64,000 bases of DNA from Rhodopseudomonas infernalis (GCF_022271405.1 NZ_JAJNAL010000009.1:1-64000); one strand, 5' to 3'; numbered from the stretch's first letter, positions 50,269 to 59,402 are shown. Notes: generated by a model from the letters alone, not told the origin. Program-made: numbers and translations.

Positions 50269-51870
50269 ATGAAGTTGACGAAGCGATCCTTTGTTATCGG
50301 CGCTCTCGGGGGCGCCGCCCTGATGGGACTGCCGTTCGAAACCCGCGCGCAGTCCGCCGGCAGCGGCGGCACGCTGGTGATCGGTTCGACGCAGGTGCCG
50401 CGTCACTTCAACGGCGCGGTGCAGTCCGGCATCGCCACGGCGCTGCCGAGCACGCAGATATTCGCCAGCCCGCTGCGCTTCGACGACAACTGGCAACCGC
50501 AGCCTTATCTCGCCAAGTCGTGGGAGGTCGCGCCGGACGGGCTGTCGATCACGCTGAAGCTGGTCGACGACGCGGTGTTCCACGACGGCAAGCCTGTCAC
50601 CTCGGAGGACGTCGCGTTCTCGATCATGACCATCAAGGCCAACCATCCGTTCAAGACGATGCTGGCCGCGGTCGATAGCGTCGAGACGCCCGATCCCAAG
50701 ACCGCGGTGATCAAGCTGGCGCACCCGCATCCCGCGCTGCTGCTGGCGATGTCGCCGGCGCTGATGCCGATCCTGCCCAAGCACGTCTATGGCGACGGCC
50801 AGGACGTCAAGACCCACCCGGCCAATCTCAAGCCGGTCGGCTCCGGTCCCTACAAGCTCGGCGAATACAAGCAGGGCGATTACTACACGCTGGAGAAGTT
50901 CGACAAGTTCTTCATCCCGGGCCGGCCGAAGCTCGACAAGATCGTGGTGCGGCTGATCTCCGATCCGAACGCCCTGATGGTCTCGACCGAACGCGGCGAA
51001 GTGCACGCGCTGCCGTTCCTGTCCGGCGTGCGCGACATCGACCGTCTCGAGAAGTCGAAGGATCTCGTGGTGATCGACAAGGGCTTCGCCGGCCTCGGCG
51101 CGCTCAACTGGCTCGCCTTCAACACCAAGAAGAAGCCGCTCGACGACGTCCGCGTCCGCAAGGCGATCGCCTATGCGGCGAACCGCGACTTCATCGTCAG
51201 CAAGCTGATGGGCGGCAAGGCGATGCCGTCGATCGGCCCGATCGCACCGGGCTCGCCGCTCGAAGAGAAGAACGTCGAGCAGTACAAATTCGACGTCGCC
51301 AAGGCCAACAAGCTGCTCGACGAAGCCGGGCTGAAGCCGGACGGCAACGGTGTCCGCGCCACGCTGACGATCGACTATCTGCCGGGCAATGACGAGCAGC
51401 AGCGCAACGTCGCCGAATACATGCGCTCGGCGCTGAAGCGCGTCGGCCTCACCCTCGAGGTCCGCGCCGCGCCCGACTTCCCGACCTGGGCGCAGCGGGT
51501 GTCGAACTTCGATTTCGATCTGACGATGGACTCGGTCTACAACTGGGCCGATCCGGTGATCGGCGTCGACCGCACCTACCTGACGTCGAACATCCGCAAG
51601 GGCATCATCTGGTCGAACACCCAGCAATATTCCAACCCGAAGGTCGACGAGCTCCTCGGCAAGGCGGCGGTCGAGACCTCGCCCGAGAAGCGCAAGGCGT
51701 TGTATTCGGAATTCCAGAAGATCGTCGTCGACGAGGTGCCGATCTTCTTCATCAACGCCGTTCCGTTCCGCAGTGCCTTCGCCAAGGGCCTCGGCGGGCT
51801 GCCGACGACGATCTGGGGTGTCGTCTCGCCGCTCGACGAAGTGTACTGGGCAACGCCGCCGAAGACCTGA
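50269..51870 (+). CDS. Peptide/nickel-type ABC transporter substrate-binding protein (SBP_bac_5)
   Basis: A 533-residue periplasmic binding protein of the DppA/OppA cluster. A signal peptide is clear (KRSFVIGALGGAALMGLPFE, ending TRAQS). Family marks are LAKSWEVAPDGLSITLKLVD, VFHDGKPVTSEDVAFSI and VRKAIAYAANRDFIV. The start at 50269 (MKLTKRSF) is preferred to 50251. It leads the dppBCDF-like genes. Context with a cytosolic amidohydrolase suggests it binds a peptide-like or amide-containing compound. Confidence 0.9.
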   Translation: MKLTKRSFVIGALGGAALMGLPFETRAQSAGSGGTLVIGSTQVPRHFNGAVQSGIATALPSTQIFASPLRFDDNWQPQPYLAKSWEVAPDGLSITLKLVDDAVFHDGKPVTSEDVAFSIMTIKANHPFKTMLAAVDSVETPDPKTAVIKLAHPHPALLLAMSPALMPILPKHVYGDGQDVKTHPANLKPVGSGPYKLGEYKQGDYYTLEKFDKFFIPGRPKLDKIVVRLISDPNALMVSTERGEVHALPFLSGVRDIDRLEKSKDLVVIDKGFAGLGALNWLAFNTKKKPLDDVRVRKAIAYAANRDFIVSKLMGGKAMPSIGPIAPGSPLEEKNVEQYKFDVAKANKLLDEAGLKPDGNGVRATLTIDYLPGNDEQQRNVAEYMRSALKRVGLTLEVRAAPDFPTWAQRVSNFDFDLTMDSVYNWADPVIGVDRTYLTSNIRKGIIWSNTQQYSNPKVDELLGKAAVETSPEKRKALYSEFQKIVVDEVPIFFINAVPFRSAFAKGLGGLPTTIWGVVSPLDEVYWATPPKT

Positions 51871-51894
51871 TCAAGCAGAGCGCGGACGAGCCAC

Positions 51895-52875
51895 ATGACG
51901 CTTCTCACCCATCTGTTCGGAAAACTCGCCAACGCCGCGGCGCTGCTGCTCGCGGTGCTGGTGCTGAATTTCTGCCTGATCCATCTTGCCCCGGGCGATC
52001 CGGTGCAGGTGATCGCCGGCGAGATGGGTGGGGCGTCGGCTGAAGTCATCGCCGAGCTGCGCGCCAAATACGGCCTCGATCAGAGCCTGCTGACGCAGCT
52101 GTTCACGTATCTCGGCAAGGTGCTGCACGGCGATTTCGGTTACTCCTACTACTTCAACCAGCCGGTGCTGGGCCTGATCGCCCAGCGCCTGCCGGCCTCT
52201 CTGTATCTCGCATTGTCCTCACTGTTCGCCGCGGTGATGATCGGCACGCTGCTCGGCGTGGTCAGCGCGCGGCGCCCCAACGGCCTGCTCAGCCACGGCG
52301 TCACCGTGCTGTCGCTGGCCGGCTACGCGGCTCCGGTGTTCTGGACCGGGCTGATGCTGCTGCTGCTGTTCGGCTCGGTATGGCCGGTGCTGCCGGTCAA
52401 CGGCATGGCCGACGTGGTCAATCCGAAAAGCGGCTTCGCCTATGTGCTCGACGTCGCCACCCATCTGGTGCTGCCGTCGCTGACGCTGGCGCTGGTGTTC
52501 ATCGCGCAATACTCGCGGCTGTCGCGCGTCAACATGATCGACGTGCTGTCGGCCGACTATGTCCGCACCGCGCGCGCCAAGGGCCTGCCGGAAAGCGTGG
52601 TGATCTTCAAGCACGCGCTGCGCAATGCGCTGATCCCGATCGTCACGGTGGTCGGGCTGCAGTTCGGCAATCTGTTCGCCGGCGCTGTGCTGGTCGAGAC
52701 GGTGTTCAGCTGGCCCGGCATGGGGCGGCTGGTGTTCGACTCGATCCTGCGGCGCGACTATCCGACCCTGATGGCGGTGCTGTTCTTCTCGGCCGTGATG
52801 GTCATCGCTGCCAACATCATCACCGATCTAGTATATCGCCTGATCGATCCACGGATCCGCGCGGGGGCCCGATGA
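51895..52875 (+). CDS. Opp/Dpp-type ABC transporter permease (DppB-like)
   Basis: A 326-residue permease with six helices. The family start (LLAVLVLNFCLIHLAPGDPV) and the EAA loop (DYVRTARAKGLPESVVIFKH) are present, and the C-terminus matches DppB (VLVETVFSWPGMGRLVFDSI). It overlaps the next permease gene by 4 bases. Together they form the channel. Confidence 0.92.
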   Translation: MTLLTHLFGKLANAAALLLAVLVLNFCLIHLAPGDPVQVIAGEMGGASAEVIAELRAKYGLDQSLLTQLFTYLGKVLHGDFGYSYYFNQPVLGLIAQRLPASLYLALSSLFAAVMIGTLLGVVSARRPNGLLSHGVTVLSLAGYAAPVFWTGLMLLLLFGSVWPVLPVNGMADVVNPKSGFAYVLDVATHLVLPSLTLALVFIAQYSRLSRVNMIDVLSADYVRTARAKGLPESVVIFKHALRNALIPIVTVVGLQFGNLFAGAVLVETVFSWPGMGRLVFDSILRRDYPTLMAVLFFSAVMVIAANIITDLVYRLIDPRIRAGAR

Positions 52876-53783
52876 GCACGCTCGACCAGACCCTGATCGC
52901 GCCTCCGCCCACGTCTGCAGCGTTGCTGTTGCCGGCAACGCCGGCGGTGTCGCCCGCAAGAGCCGCGTTCCGCCAGTTCATGAAGAGCCCGTCCGGTGTC
53001 GCCGGCGCGGTGCTGCTGATCGTGCTGGTGGCAATGACGGTGCTGGGACCGTGGGTGTACTCGATCGATCCGCTGGAGATCGTCGGCCTGCCGTTCACGC
53101 CGCCATCCGCCGATGCCTGGCTCGGCACCGATTATCTCGGCCGCGACGTGCTGGCCGGCCTGGTCCATGGCGGTCGCGCGACGCTGACGGTCGGCGCGGT
53201 CGCGGCGCTGATCACCATCGCGATCGGCGTCACGGTCGGCGCGCTGGCGGGCTTCTTCGGCGGCTGGATCGACAGCCTGCTGGTCAAGATCGCCGAGTTC
53301 TTCCAGGTGCTGCCTCCGCTGCTGTTCGCCATGGTGCTGGTGACTCTGTTCGGGCCGAAGCTGACCACGATCACGCTGGCGATCGGCGCGGTGAGCTGGA
53401 CGTCGGCGGCGCGGCTGACGCGCGCCGAGTTCATGCGGCTGCGCGATCTCGATTTCATCAAGGCATCGCGCGCCGCCGGCGCCGGCAATCTGCACCTCAT
53501 CCTGCGGGTGGTGCTGCCGAACGCGCTGCCGCCGATCATCGTGTCGGCGACGCTGGCGATCGGCGTCGCGATCCTGTTCGAAGGCGGCCTCAGCTTCCTC
53601 GGCCTCGGCGATCCCAACACGATGAGCTGGGGCCTGATGATCGGACAGAACCGTAACTACGTGCTCGACGCCTGGTGGGCGGTGACATTTCCTGGCGCCG
53701 CGATCTTCCTGTCGGTGCTGGCGATCAGCCTGGTGGGCGACGGCGTCAACGATGCGGTCAATCCGCGGCTGCGACGGAGGTGA
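52872..53783 (+). CDS. Opp/Dpp-type ABC transporter permease (DppC-like)
   Basis: A 303-residue permease. After a cytoplasmic Pro/Ala-rich tail comes FRQFMKSPSGVAGAVLLIVL, then PPSADAWLGTDYLGRDVLAG, a clear DppC mark. The EAA loop is DFIKASRAAGAGNLHLILRV. Start and stop overlap its neighbours (ATGA at 52872, shared base at 53783). The longer open frame from 52380 is a shadow of dppB. Confidence 0.92.
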   Translation: MSTLDQTLIAPPPTSAALLLPATPAVSPARAAFRQFMKSPSGVAGAVLLIVLVAMTVLGPWVYSIDPLEIVGLPFTPPSADAWLGTDYLGRDVLAGLVHGGRATLTVGAVAALITIAIGVTVGALAGFFGGWIDSLLVKIAEFFQVLPPLLFAMVLVTLFGPKLTTITLAIGAVSWTSAARLTRAEFMRLRDLDFIKASRAAGAGNLHLILRVVLPNALPPIIVSATLAIGVAILFEGGLSFLGLGDPNTMSWGLMIGQNRNYVLDAWWAVTFPGAAIFLSVLAISLVGDGVNDAVNPRLRRR

Positions 53784-54784
53784 TGATGGCGCCGGTGCTC
53801 GAAGTCGACAACCTCAGCGTCAGCATGACCGATCGCCGCGGCGATCTGGTGCCGGTGCTGGAGAATCTGTCGTTCACCATCGACAAGGGGCGGACGATCG
53901 CGCTGGTCGGCGAGAGCGGCTGCGGCAAAAGCATGACCGCGCTGGCGATCATGCGGCTGCTGCCGGAAGGTTTTGTCGTCACCGGCGGCCGTATCCTGCT
54001 CGAAGGCGAGGATCTGCTGACAGCGCGGAACCGGCGGATGCGTGCGCTCCGCGGCGACGCGGTGTCGATGGTGTTCCAGGAGCCGATGACCGCGCTTAAC
54101 CCGCTCTACACCGTCGGCGATCAGATCGCCGAGGTGCTGTATTATCACCGCCGCATGAGCCGCAAGGATGCGACCGAGCAGGCGGTGCAGTTTCTCAAGG
54201 CGGTGCAGATCCCGGCCGCCGAGCAGCGCGCCAAGGCCTATCCGCACCAGATGTCGGGCGGCATGCGGCAGCGGGTGATGATCGCGATGGCGCTGGCCTG
54301 CAGGCCGAAGCTCTTGATCGCCGACGAGCCGACCACCGCGCTCGACGTCACCGTGCAGGCGCAGATCTTCGATCTCTTGGCCAAGCTGCAGGACGAGACC
54401 GAGACCGCGATCGTGCTGATCACCCACGATCTCGGCGCCGTCGCCGAACTCGCCGACGATATCGCCGTGCTGTATGCCGGCCGCTGCATCGAGACCGGCC
54501 CGTCGCAGCAGCTCGCCGCGACGCCGCGCCATCCCTACACGCGCGGGCTGCTCGGCTGCGTGCCACATCTGGCGGTCGGCGTCGCCAAGCCGGCCGAGTG
54601 GGTCGATCTCGGCGAGATCCCCGGCATGGTGCCGTCGCTCGGCCAGCGCGGGCCGGATTGTGCCTTCCTGGCTCGCTGCGCCAACGTCCGCGAGGTCTGC
54701 CGGTCGCGGCCGCAGCCGCCGCTCGGCGCCATCGCGCCCGGCCACACGGTGTCGTGCTGGCGCGCCGAGGAGATCGCCGCATGA
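53783..54784 (+). CDS. Opp/Dpp-type ABC transporter ATPase (DppD-like)
   Basis: A 333-residue ATPase. Walker A GESGCGKS near 39-46, signature [20 protein letters not shown], Walker [15 protein letters not shown]. The C-terminal oligopeptide-transporter region has a cysteine set ([14 protein letters not shown], then SCW), as in Dpp/Opp ATPases that may hold an iron-sulfur cluster. Two adjacent ATG codons exist; the first overlaps the stop of the permease gene. Confidence 0.92.
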   Translation: MMAPVLEVDNLSVSMTDRRGDLVPVLENLSFTIDKGRTIALVGESGCGKSMTALAIMRLLPEGFVVTGGRILLEGEDLLTARNRRMRALRGDAVSMVFQEPMTALNPLYTVGDQIAEVLYYHRRMSRKDATEQAVQFLKAVQIPAAEQRAKAYPHQMSGGMRQRVMIAMALACRPKLLIADEPTTALDVTVQAQIFDLLAKLQDETETAIVLITHDLGAVAELADDIAVLYAGRCIETGPSQQLAATPRHPYTRGLLGCVPHLAVGVAKPAEWVDLGEIPGMVPSLGQRGPDCAFLARCANVREVCRSRPQPPLGAIAPGHTVSCWRAEEIAA

Positions 54785-55836
54785 TGCATCAGCGCCCCAA
54801 TCCGCCGGGCGGCGATCCGATCCTGCTCGACGTCAACGACCTCGTGGTGCATTTCCGCACCGGGCGGAAGCGCCCGTGGGGCAAGCCGTCCTTCGTCCAC
54901 GCCGTCGACGGCGTCAGCTTCCGCGTCAAGCGCGGCACCACGTTCGGCATCGTCGGCGAGAGCGGCTCCGGCAAGTCCACCACCGCGCAGGCGATCATGC
55001 GGCTGGTGCCGTCGACCTCCGGCCAGATCGTGTTTCGCGGCGAAGACATCATGCCGCTCACCGGCGAGGCGCTGCGGCAGGTGCGCAAGCATGTGCAGAT
55101 CGTGTTCCAGGATCCGTTCTCGGCGCTCGATCCGCGCCGCCGCGCCGGCGACCAGATCCGCGAGCCGCTCGACCTCTTGAACATCGGCACCCGCAGCGAG
55201 CGCGATGCGCGGGTCAAACAGCTCTTGGCCGAAGTCGGCCTGCCGCCCGAAGCCGCCGATCTGTTTCCGCACCAGTTCTCCGGCGGGCAGCGGCAGCGGC
55301 TGTGCATCGCCCGAGCGCTGGCGCCCGAGCCCGAAATGATCGTCTGCGACGAGGCCGTCTCGGCGCTCGACGTCGCGATCCAGGCGCAGATCCTGAACCT
55401 GTTGAAGAAGCTGCAGCGCGAGCGCGGACTGACCTACATCTTCATCTCGCACGATCTCGGCGTCATTCAGCAATTCTGCGACGAGATCGCCGTGATGTAT
55501 CTCGGCAAGGTGGTCGAACAGGCGCCGGCCTCGACGCTGTTCACCGCGCCGCGTCATCCTTACACGTGGTCGCTGGTGTCGGCGGCGGTGCCGCCGGGTC
55601 CGCTGCGCGACGAACTCAAGGCGAAGTACCTGGTGAAGGGCGAACCGCCGTCACCGGTCGACCCGCCGCCCGGCTGCCGCTTCGCCGGCCGCTGCCCGTT
55701 CGTGATCGAACGCTGCCGCGAAGATCTGCCGTTCCTCGACGCCACCGGCCCCGATCACTACGTCGCCTGCCACCGCAAGGACGATCTCGGCGTCCCGGAC
55801 TTCACGCCGCGCGTGGCGAACGGGCCGATCGAGTAG
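54781..55836 (+). CDS. Opp/Dpp-type ABC transporter ATPase (DppF-like)
   Basis: A 351-residue ATPase. Walker A GESGSGKS, Q-loop VFQDPFSALDPRRRAGDQI, signature FSGGQRQRLCIARALAPEPE, Walker B MIVCDEAVSALDV. The C-terminal cysteine region is GCRFAGRCPFVIERC...ACH. It overlaps the DppD-like gene by 4 bases and closes the five-gene transporter. Confidence 0.92.
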   Translation: MMHQRPNPPGGDPILLDVNDLVVHFRTGRKRPWGKPSFVHAVDGVSFRVKRGTTFGIVGESGSGKSTTAQAIMRLVPSTSGQIVFRGEDIMPLTGEALRQVRKHVQIVFQDPFSALDPRRRAGDQIREPLDLLNIGTRSERDARVKQLLAEVGLPPEAADLFPHQFSGGQRQRLCIARALAPEPEMIVCDEAVSALDVAIQAQILNLLKKLQRERGLTYIFISHDLGVIQQFCDEIAVMYLGKVVEQAPASTLFTAPRHPYTWSLVSAAVPPGPLRDELKAKYLVKGEPPSPVDPPPGCRFAGRCPFVIERCREDLPFLDATGPDHYVACHRKDDLGVPDFTPRVANGPIE

Positions 55837-55870
55837 TTCAAAGCCGTAGTTTCGGTCGAGCGTCGGCCGG

Positions 55871-55905
55871 CCGTCATTGCGAGCGAAGCGAAGCAATCCA
55901 GATTG
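55871..55905. repeat. Half copy of the GTCATTGCGAG repeat
   Basis: CCGTCATTGCGAGCGAAGCG followed by AAGCAATCCAGATTG lies just after the DppF-like stop. Only one outer arm is present, but its GCGAGCGAAGCGAAGC part is self-repetitive. It separates the rightward transporter operon from a convergent minus-strand gene. Confidence 0.72.
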
Positions 55906-55910
55906 ACGAT

Positions 55911-56321
55911 TCAAGCCGTCGCGTCGAGCAGGGCCTTGCTCATGTCGCGGTCGGCTTTCAGCGTCGCGAGGTTGGCCGCGTAGCTGTACTTCGCGACCAT
56001 CTGGCCGATGAACTCCTGCGCCAGGTCGACATTCGGCGCCGCCACCAGGCCGTCCGCATTGGCAAACGGCGCCTGCGGATCGGAGACCGGGACGGTGGCG
56101 GGCGAAGTCGTTGTCACGCTGGTCTGGGTGCCGCCGCCGGGGACGGCGGTCTGATTCACCTGCAGCGGCCGATAGGGCTGCGGCGCACCGGGCGGCAGGC
56201 TGCCGTTGGGCCCCGGCAACGCGCCGGTCGATTGCTGATTGGCGATGTTGCTGGCCGAGACTTCCAGGCGCCGGGTCGCGGCGTTGAGGCCGGACACGGC
56301 GATCGACGAGATACTGGACAT
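55911..56321 (-). CDS. Orphan flagellar basal-body rod-like protein (FlgC-related)
   Basis: A 136-residue protein. The N-terminus SSISSIAVSGLNAATRRLEV then SASNIANQQSTGAL is the flagellar rod/hook N-terminal motif, and the C-terminal DLAQEFIGQMVAKYSYAANL with ATLKADRDMSKALLD is the rod C-terminal motif. The middle is short and Pro/Thr-rich. No other flagellar gene is in the window, so it is an orphan. The ATG at 56321 is chosen because it begins the motif; the start at 56384 adds unrelated sequence. It may be a spare rod protein or a degenerate paralogue. Confidence 0.72.
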   Translation of the reverse strand: MSSISSIAVSGLNAATRRLEVSASNIANQQSTGALPGPNGSLPPGAPQPYRPLQVNQTAVPGGGTQTSVTTTSPATVPVSDPQAPFANADGLVAAPNVDLAQEFIGQMVAKYSYAANLATLKADRDMSKALLDATA

Positions 56322-56441
56322 GGCGCGCTCGCGGCGGTGAAGCTGCCGGCACTTAACGTCCGCAGCACAGAACGATCCGTTCACCTTGGGCCGCGAAGTG
56401 GGCCTGTCGAATTAACCCGGCCTTAGCGATTGGCCGCGCCC

Positions 56442-57356
56442 TCAGGCGGTGCCGGTCGCGGGCGTCGCGCGGGCCGGGCGTTCAGGCCGCCGGCGCAGCT
56501 TGCGGCGTGCCCACAGCAGCAGTCCGGTCATCAGCAGGCCGGCCAGTATGACCGAGACGATGACGTTGAGGGGGCCGGAGATCAGCGCCGACCAATTGCC
56601 TTCGTGGAGCAGCCGCGGCCAGTTGCGCGGCAGCGGTGCGAGGCCGTCGGCCGTGAAGCTGTAGGCGCGCAGCTCGCCGTCTTCATAAATCCGCGCGATC
56701 ATCCGCTGACCGCGTTGCGACAGCATCGCCAGATGCGCCACATCATGCTGTTGTGCGAGTGTGCGCACCGCGTCGGCGAGCGGCAGCGACGGCCTCAGCG
56801 GCGGCGATGGCGGACCGGTTAGCGTCCAGCCGAACGCCATGAAAAGCCCGGTGATCGGGCTGAGCAGCAGCAGCGGCAGCGTGAACCAGGCGGCGCCCTT
56901 GTGCCAGCCGGCGAGGCTGTTGCGCAGCCGCGGCAGGCCCATCAGGATGCCGATCCCCATGATCACCAGCATTGCGACGGTCGATCCGATCACCAGCCAG
57001 TCGTAGCCGAGCAGATGCTCGTGGGTGCGCCGCGCCCACAGCATCAGCTCGCCGAGCCGGTCCGGCGCGGCGGCGGCGTTGCCGGTGGTGAGGTCGATCG
57101 TCGGCGCGCCGACACCCATCAGGCGCATCTGTTGTCCGCTGGCGTTGATCGCGAGACCGCGCGCCTTGCCGGCGGGATCGTAGCGTTGCAACAGGCCGGC
57201 AATGCGATCGCCATCCGCCATGCCGGCGGGCAGCCCGCGGCTTTGGATGATCGGCTCCACCGACAGGATCAGGCCGGTGAGGATCAGCGCGATCAGCGGC
57301 AGCGCGAACACGAAAGTGATCCAGCGGTGGAGTTTGAGCAGAAGAACGTTGTTCAT
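56442..57356 (-). CDS. PepSY-associated membrane protein (possible iron-reductase type)
   Basis: A 304-residue protein with four membrane helices. The N-terminal LLLKLHRWITFVFALPLIAL and the later ARRTHEHLLGYDWLVIGSTV segment carry the membrane histidines typical of PepSY_TM proteins. The C-terminal RLLHEGNWSALISGPLNVIV has another His. Relatives act as ferric-siderophore reductases or have no known role. The start at 57356 (MNNVLL) is preferred to 57368. The gene is alone on its strand, with no iron gene beside it. Confidence 0.75.
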   Translation of the reverse strand: MNNVLLLKLHRWITFVFALPLIALILTGLILSVEPIIQSRGLPAGMADGDRIAGLLQRYDPAGKARGLAINASGQQMRLMGVGAPTIDLTTGNAAAAPDRLGELMLWARRTHEHLLGYDWLVIGSTVAMLVIMGIGILMGLPRLRNSLAGWHKGAAWFTLPLLLLSPITGLFMAFGWTLTGPPSPPLRPSLPLADAVRTLAQQHDVAHLAMLSQRGQRMIARIYEDGELRAYSFTADGLAPLPRNWPRLLHEGNWSALISGPLNVIVSVILAGLLMTGLLLWARRKLRRRPERPARATPATGTA

Positions 57357-57368
57357 CGGGAATTCCAA

Positions 57369-57970
57369 TCGGAGCGGCAGGCTCGGGCGCCCGCCTTGTC
57401 ATGGCAGAGCTTGGTCGCGCGACCGGTCGGCAGCGGTCCACCATCAGGGCTGCTTAGACCTTCCAAGCTGTCGGTTGCGTGACAAACGACGTCCGGCGAG
57501 AGCATCCGACCGCATCCTCATGGTCCGACCGGGGCGGCGCCACGCAGTCCGACCGCGAATCAGGGGAGCGTTTTCGATACGAGCGTGCCGAGCTACGCGG
57601 TTGGAGCGCGGCGCGTTGTCCGGAAGATCCCGGACGAATTGCGGCGAACTAATCGATCAGCAGACGCGAAGGTTCATGTCGTCCCGCCGATCTCCGTGGC
57701 TCCCACCGGCGATCGCCGAGCATTTCGCATGCATCCCGCATTGCGAGAAACCGCCGCGTCTCCAGCCCGATAGGCGTCGGTATCGCGCCTGCTCAGCAAT
57801 CGATGGCGCGGCGCAGCAGCTGCTCATCGTGAAATCTTCACGCGCTGCGAACCGTCTTCACTCGTCCGGCATTTAGTCTGACTAAACTTGTCCCTGTTGA
57901 ATTTCCTCTGTGTTGCTACGATGCTTCAGTAAGACCGGTATCGTGCAAACCAAATTGGTATGGAGGTAGT
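57369..57970. other. Long intergenic region with one inverted repeat
   Basis: About 600 bases between the divergent PepSY gene and a small secreted-protein gene. An open frame at 57202-57876 crosses it but has the look of a shadow (Arg/Ser-rich, no family, starts inside the PepSY gene). The last 130 bases are AT-rich and hold the inverted repeat at 57872-57886. A small RNA or unannotated promoter could lie here; none can be shown. Confidence 0.4.
57872..57886. promoter_or_regulatory. Perfect 15-base inverted repeat TTTAGTC-T-GACTAAA
   Basis: Two 7-base arms flank a single T. It lies 85 bases upstream of the secreted-protein gene at 57971, in an AT-rich stretch. The form is like the short dyads bound by Fur/Irr-type or MarR-type dimers, but no consensus is matched. 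Too AT-rich and lacking a T-tract to be a strong terminator. Confidence 0.55.
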
Positions 57971-58315
57971 ATGCGCTCCTCGACGATGATCCTACTCGGC
58001 TCCGTCGCCCTCGTTGCTGCACTCGCGGTCAGTGACCGCGTCGGCGGCCCGCGGGCTGTCCTGATCGAGCCTGCCGTCGCGGCGACGCCGGTGGCGCCGC
58101 CGCCGCCGCCCGCGTTCCGCACCGTGACATCGTCGTCGTGCTCGGCGAACGGTTGTCCGACCACTTGCGAGGCCGACGAGGCACTGATCTCGGCGATCTG
58201 TATCGGCTCGACCGGGGCGAAGTTCAGCGAAAGTCTTCTGGTGGAGAACGGGCAGATCACGGCAAGCTGCGGACCGTCTTCGACTGCCATCGTGGTGTCC
58301 TGCGCCCGCAAATAA
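57971..58315 (+). CDS. Small secreted hypothetical protein with cysteines
   Basis: A 114-residue protein. An N-terminal signal or anchor (MILLGSVALVAALAVS) is followed by a proline-rich linker (VAPPPPPAF). The mature part has six cysteines (SSCSANGCPTTC, AICIG, ASCGP, VSCARK), which suggests disulfides in the periplasm. GGAGGTAGT just before the ATG is a strong ribosome site. I do not recognise the family. An inverted repeat upstream may regulate it. Confidence 0.65.
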   Translation: MRSSTMILLGSVALVAALAVSDRVGGPRAVLIEPAVAATPVAPPPPPAFRTVTSSSCSANGCPTTCEADEALISAICIGSTGAKFSESLLVENGQITASCGPSSTAIVVSCARK

Positions 58316-58395
58316 GCGCCGCCGGCACGTTTCAACGAGGGCTGCGCAGCTGAATGTCCGGCGGCGGAGCCCTTGCAGTATCAAGGGTCAAACCG

Positions 58396-58800
58396 ATGCA
58401 AAAATGGTTCGTCGCACTCGCGCTCGCAGTGCTGATCGTGATCGGCTTCGCCGCCGGGCCGATGTCTGTCGTCGTCGCTTTCCTGTCGTTCTGGGTCACG
58501 CTGTATCTGGTGTGGGCCTATGAGCTCGGCTTCAAGGATACCTGGGCGCGCTACGGCTTGCATCGCGTCAAGCCGCCGTTCTGGGCGGAAGAAAACAAGG
58601 TCTGGTTCCTGCCGATCTTCGACGACCGCCTGAAGGTGCTGAAGGCCGCCGCCGTGGCACTGCTGATCGTCGCCTTCAGCCTGATGCTGCCGGTCTCGGT
58701 GGTGCGGATCGCCACGCTGATCCTGCTGGCCTGGTACGTGAGCGAGATCTACCGCGCCCAGAAGACGACCGATCAGCTCGACCGGGCGCGCTTCAACTGA
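58396..58800 (+). CDS. Small inner-membrane hypothetical protein
   Basis: A 134-residue protein with about four hydrophobic segments (3-22, 24-42, 84-105, 107-120) and a central hydrophilic loop (GFKDTWARYGLHRVKPPFWA). The start at 58396 (MQKWFVALALAVLIVIGFAA) begins the first helix; a start at 58354 is possible. No family is recognised and the neighbours do not explain it. Confidence 0.6.
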   Translation: MQKWFVALALAVLIVIGFAAGPMSVVVAFLSFWVTLYLVWAYELGFKDTWARYGLHRVKPPFWAEENKVWFLPIFDDRLKVLKAAAVALLIVAFSLMLPVSVVRIATLILLAWYVSEIYRAQKTTDQLDRARFN

Positions 58801-58991
58801 CGTTGGTCGCGCCGAGGGCGCGCGTGGCCGAGGGGCGACGCGAGCAGAAGGGTGCGGCAGCGTCGGTTGGCGCGCCGCATCGTCGTCCGATTGGTAATTA
58901 GCCATTTCGTCAAATCGTCTCCGCTGCCGCTGGACGGCGCGGGCGATTTGAACATCAATAAGCAAGGCGCCCGGATCTGGAGGATATTGCG

Positions 58992-59333
58992 ATGGCAGAC
59001 AACAATTCGTCCGATGTCATTCTGAACATGATGTCGAAGAACCTCGAACAGGCGCGCGGCGCGATGAACAACTATCTGCAGTTCATCGAAAAGAGCCTGT
59101 CGGTGACGCCGATCGGCAATAGCAGCCAGGCCACCACGCTGAAGGGCTATGTCGATCGCAACGTCCAGGCGACCTTCGACTTCTCGCAGCAATTGCTGCA
59201 TGCCAAGGATTTTCAGGACGTCGTCCGGATCCAGACCGAGTTCTTGCAGACCCAGTTCCGTGTGCTGACCGATCAGGCCAAGGACGTGGTCGAGATGACC
59301 AAGCCGACCGTGATCGTTCCGCGCGACGGCTAG
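58992..59333 (+). CDS. Phasin family protein
   Basis: A 113-residue, all-helical protein with the phasin pattern: MSKNLEQARGAMNNYLQFIE, then NVQATFDFSQQLLHAKDFQD and FLQTQFRVLTDQAKDVVEMT. Phasins coat polyhydroxyalkanoate granules; some members have other or unknown roles. No PHA synthesis gene is nearby. A TGGAGG ribosome site lies at 58979-58984, eight bases before the ATG. Confidence 0.82.
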   Translation: MADNNSSDVILNMMSKNLEQARGAMNNYLQFIEKSLSVTPIGNSSQATTLKGYVDRNVQATFDFSQQLLHAKDFQDVVRIQTEFLQTQFRVLTDQAKDVVEMTKPTVIVPRDG

Positions 59334-59402
59334 CCGCGCGCTGACCCGCAGGCAAGCGGAACCAACTCGCGACGTGCGACTTGCTCAACGCTTCGCGCGT
59401 CG

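Noticed and set aside
57202-57876. 224-codon frame in the 600-base gap
   Set aside because: It begins inside the PepSY gene on the other strand, has no motif and is Arg/Ser-rich.
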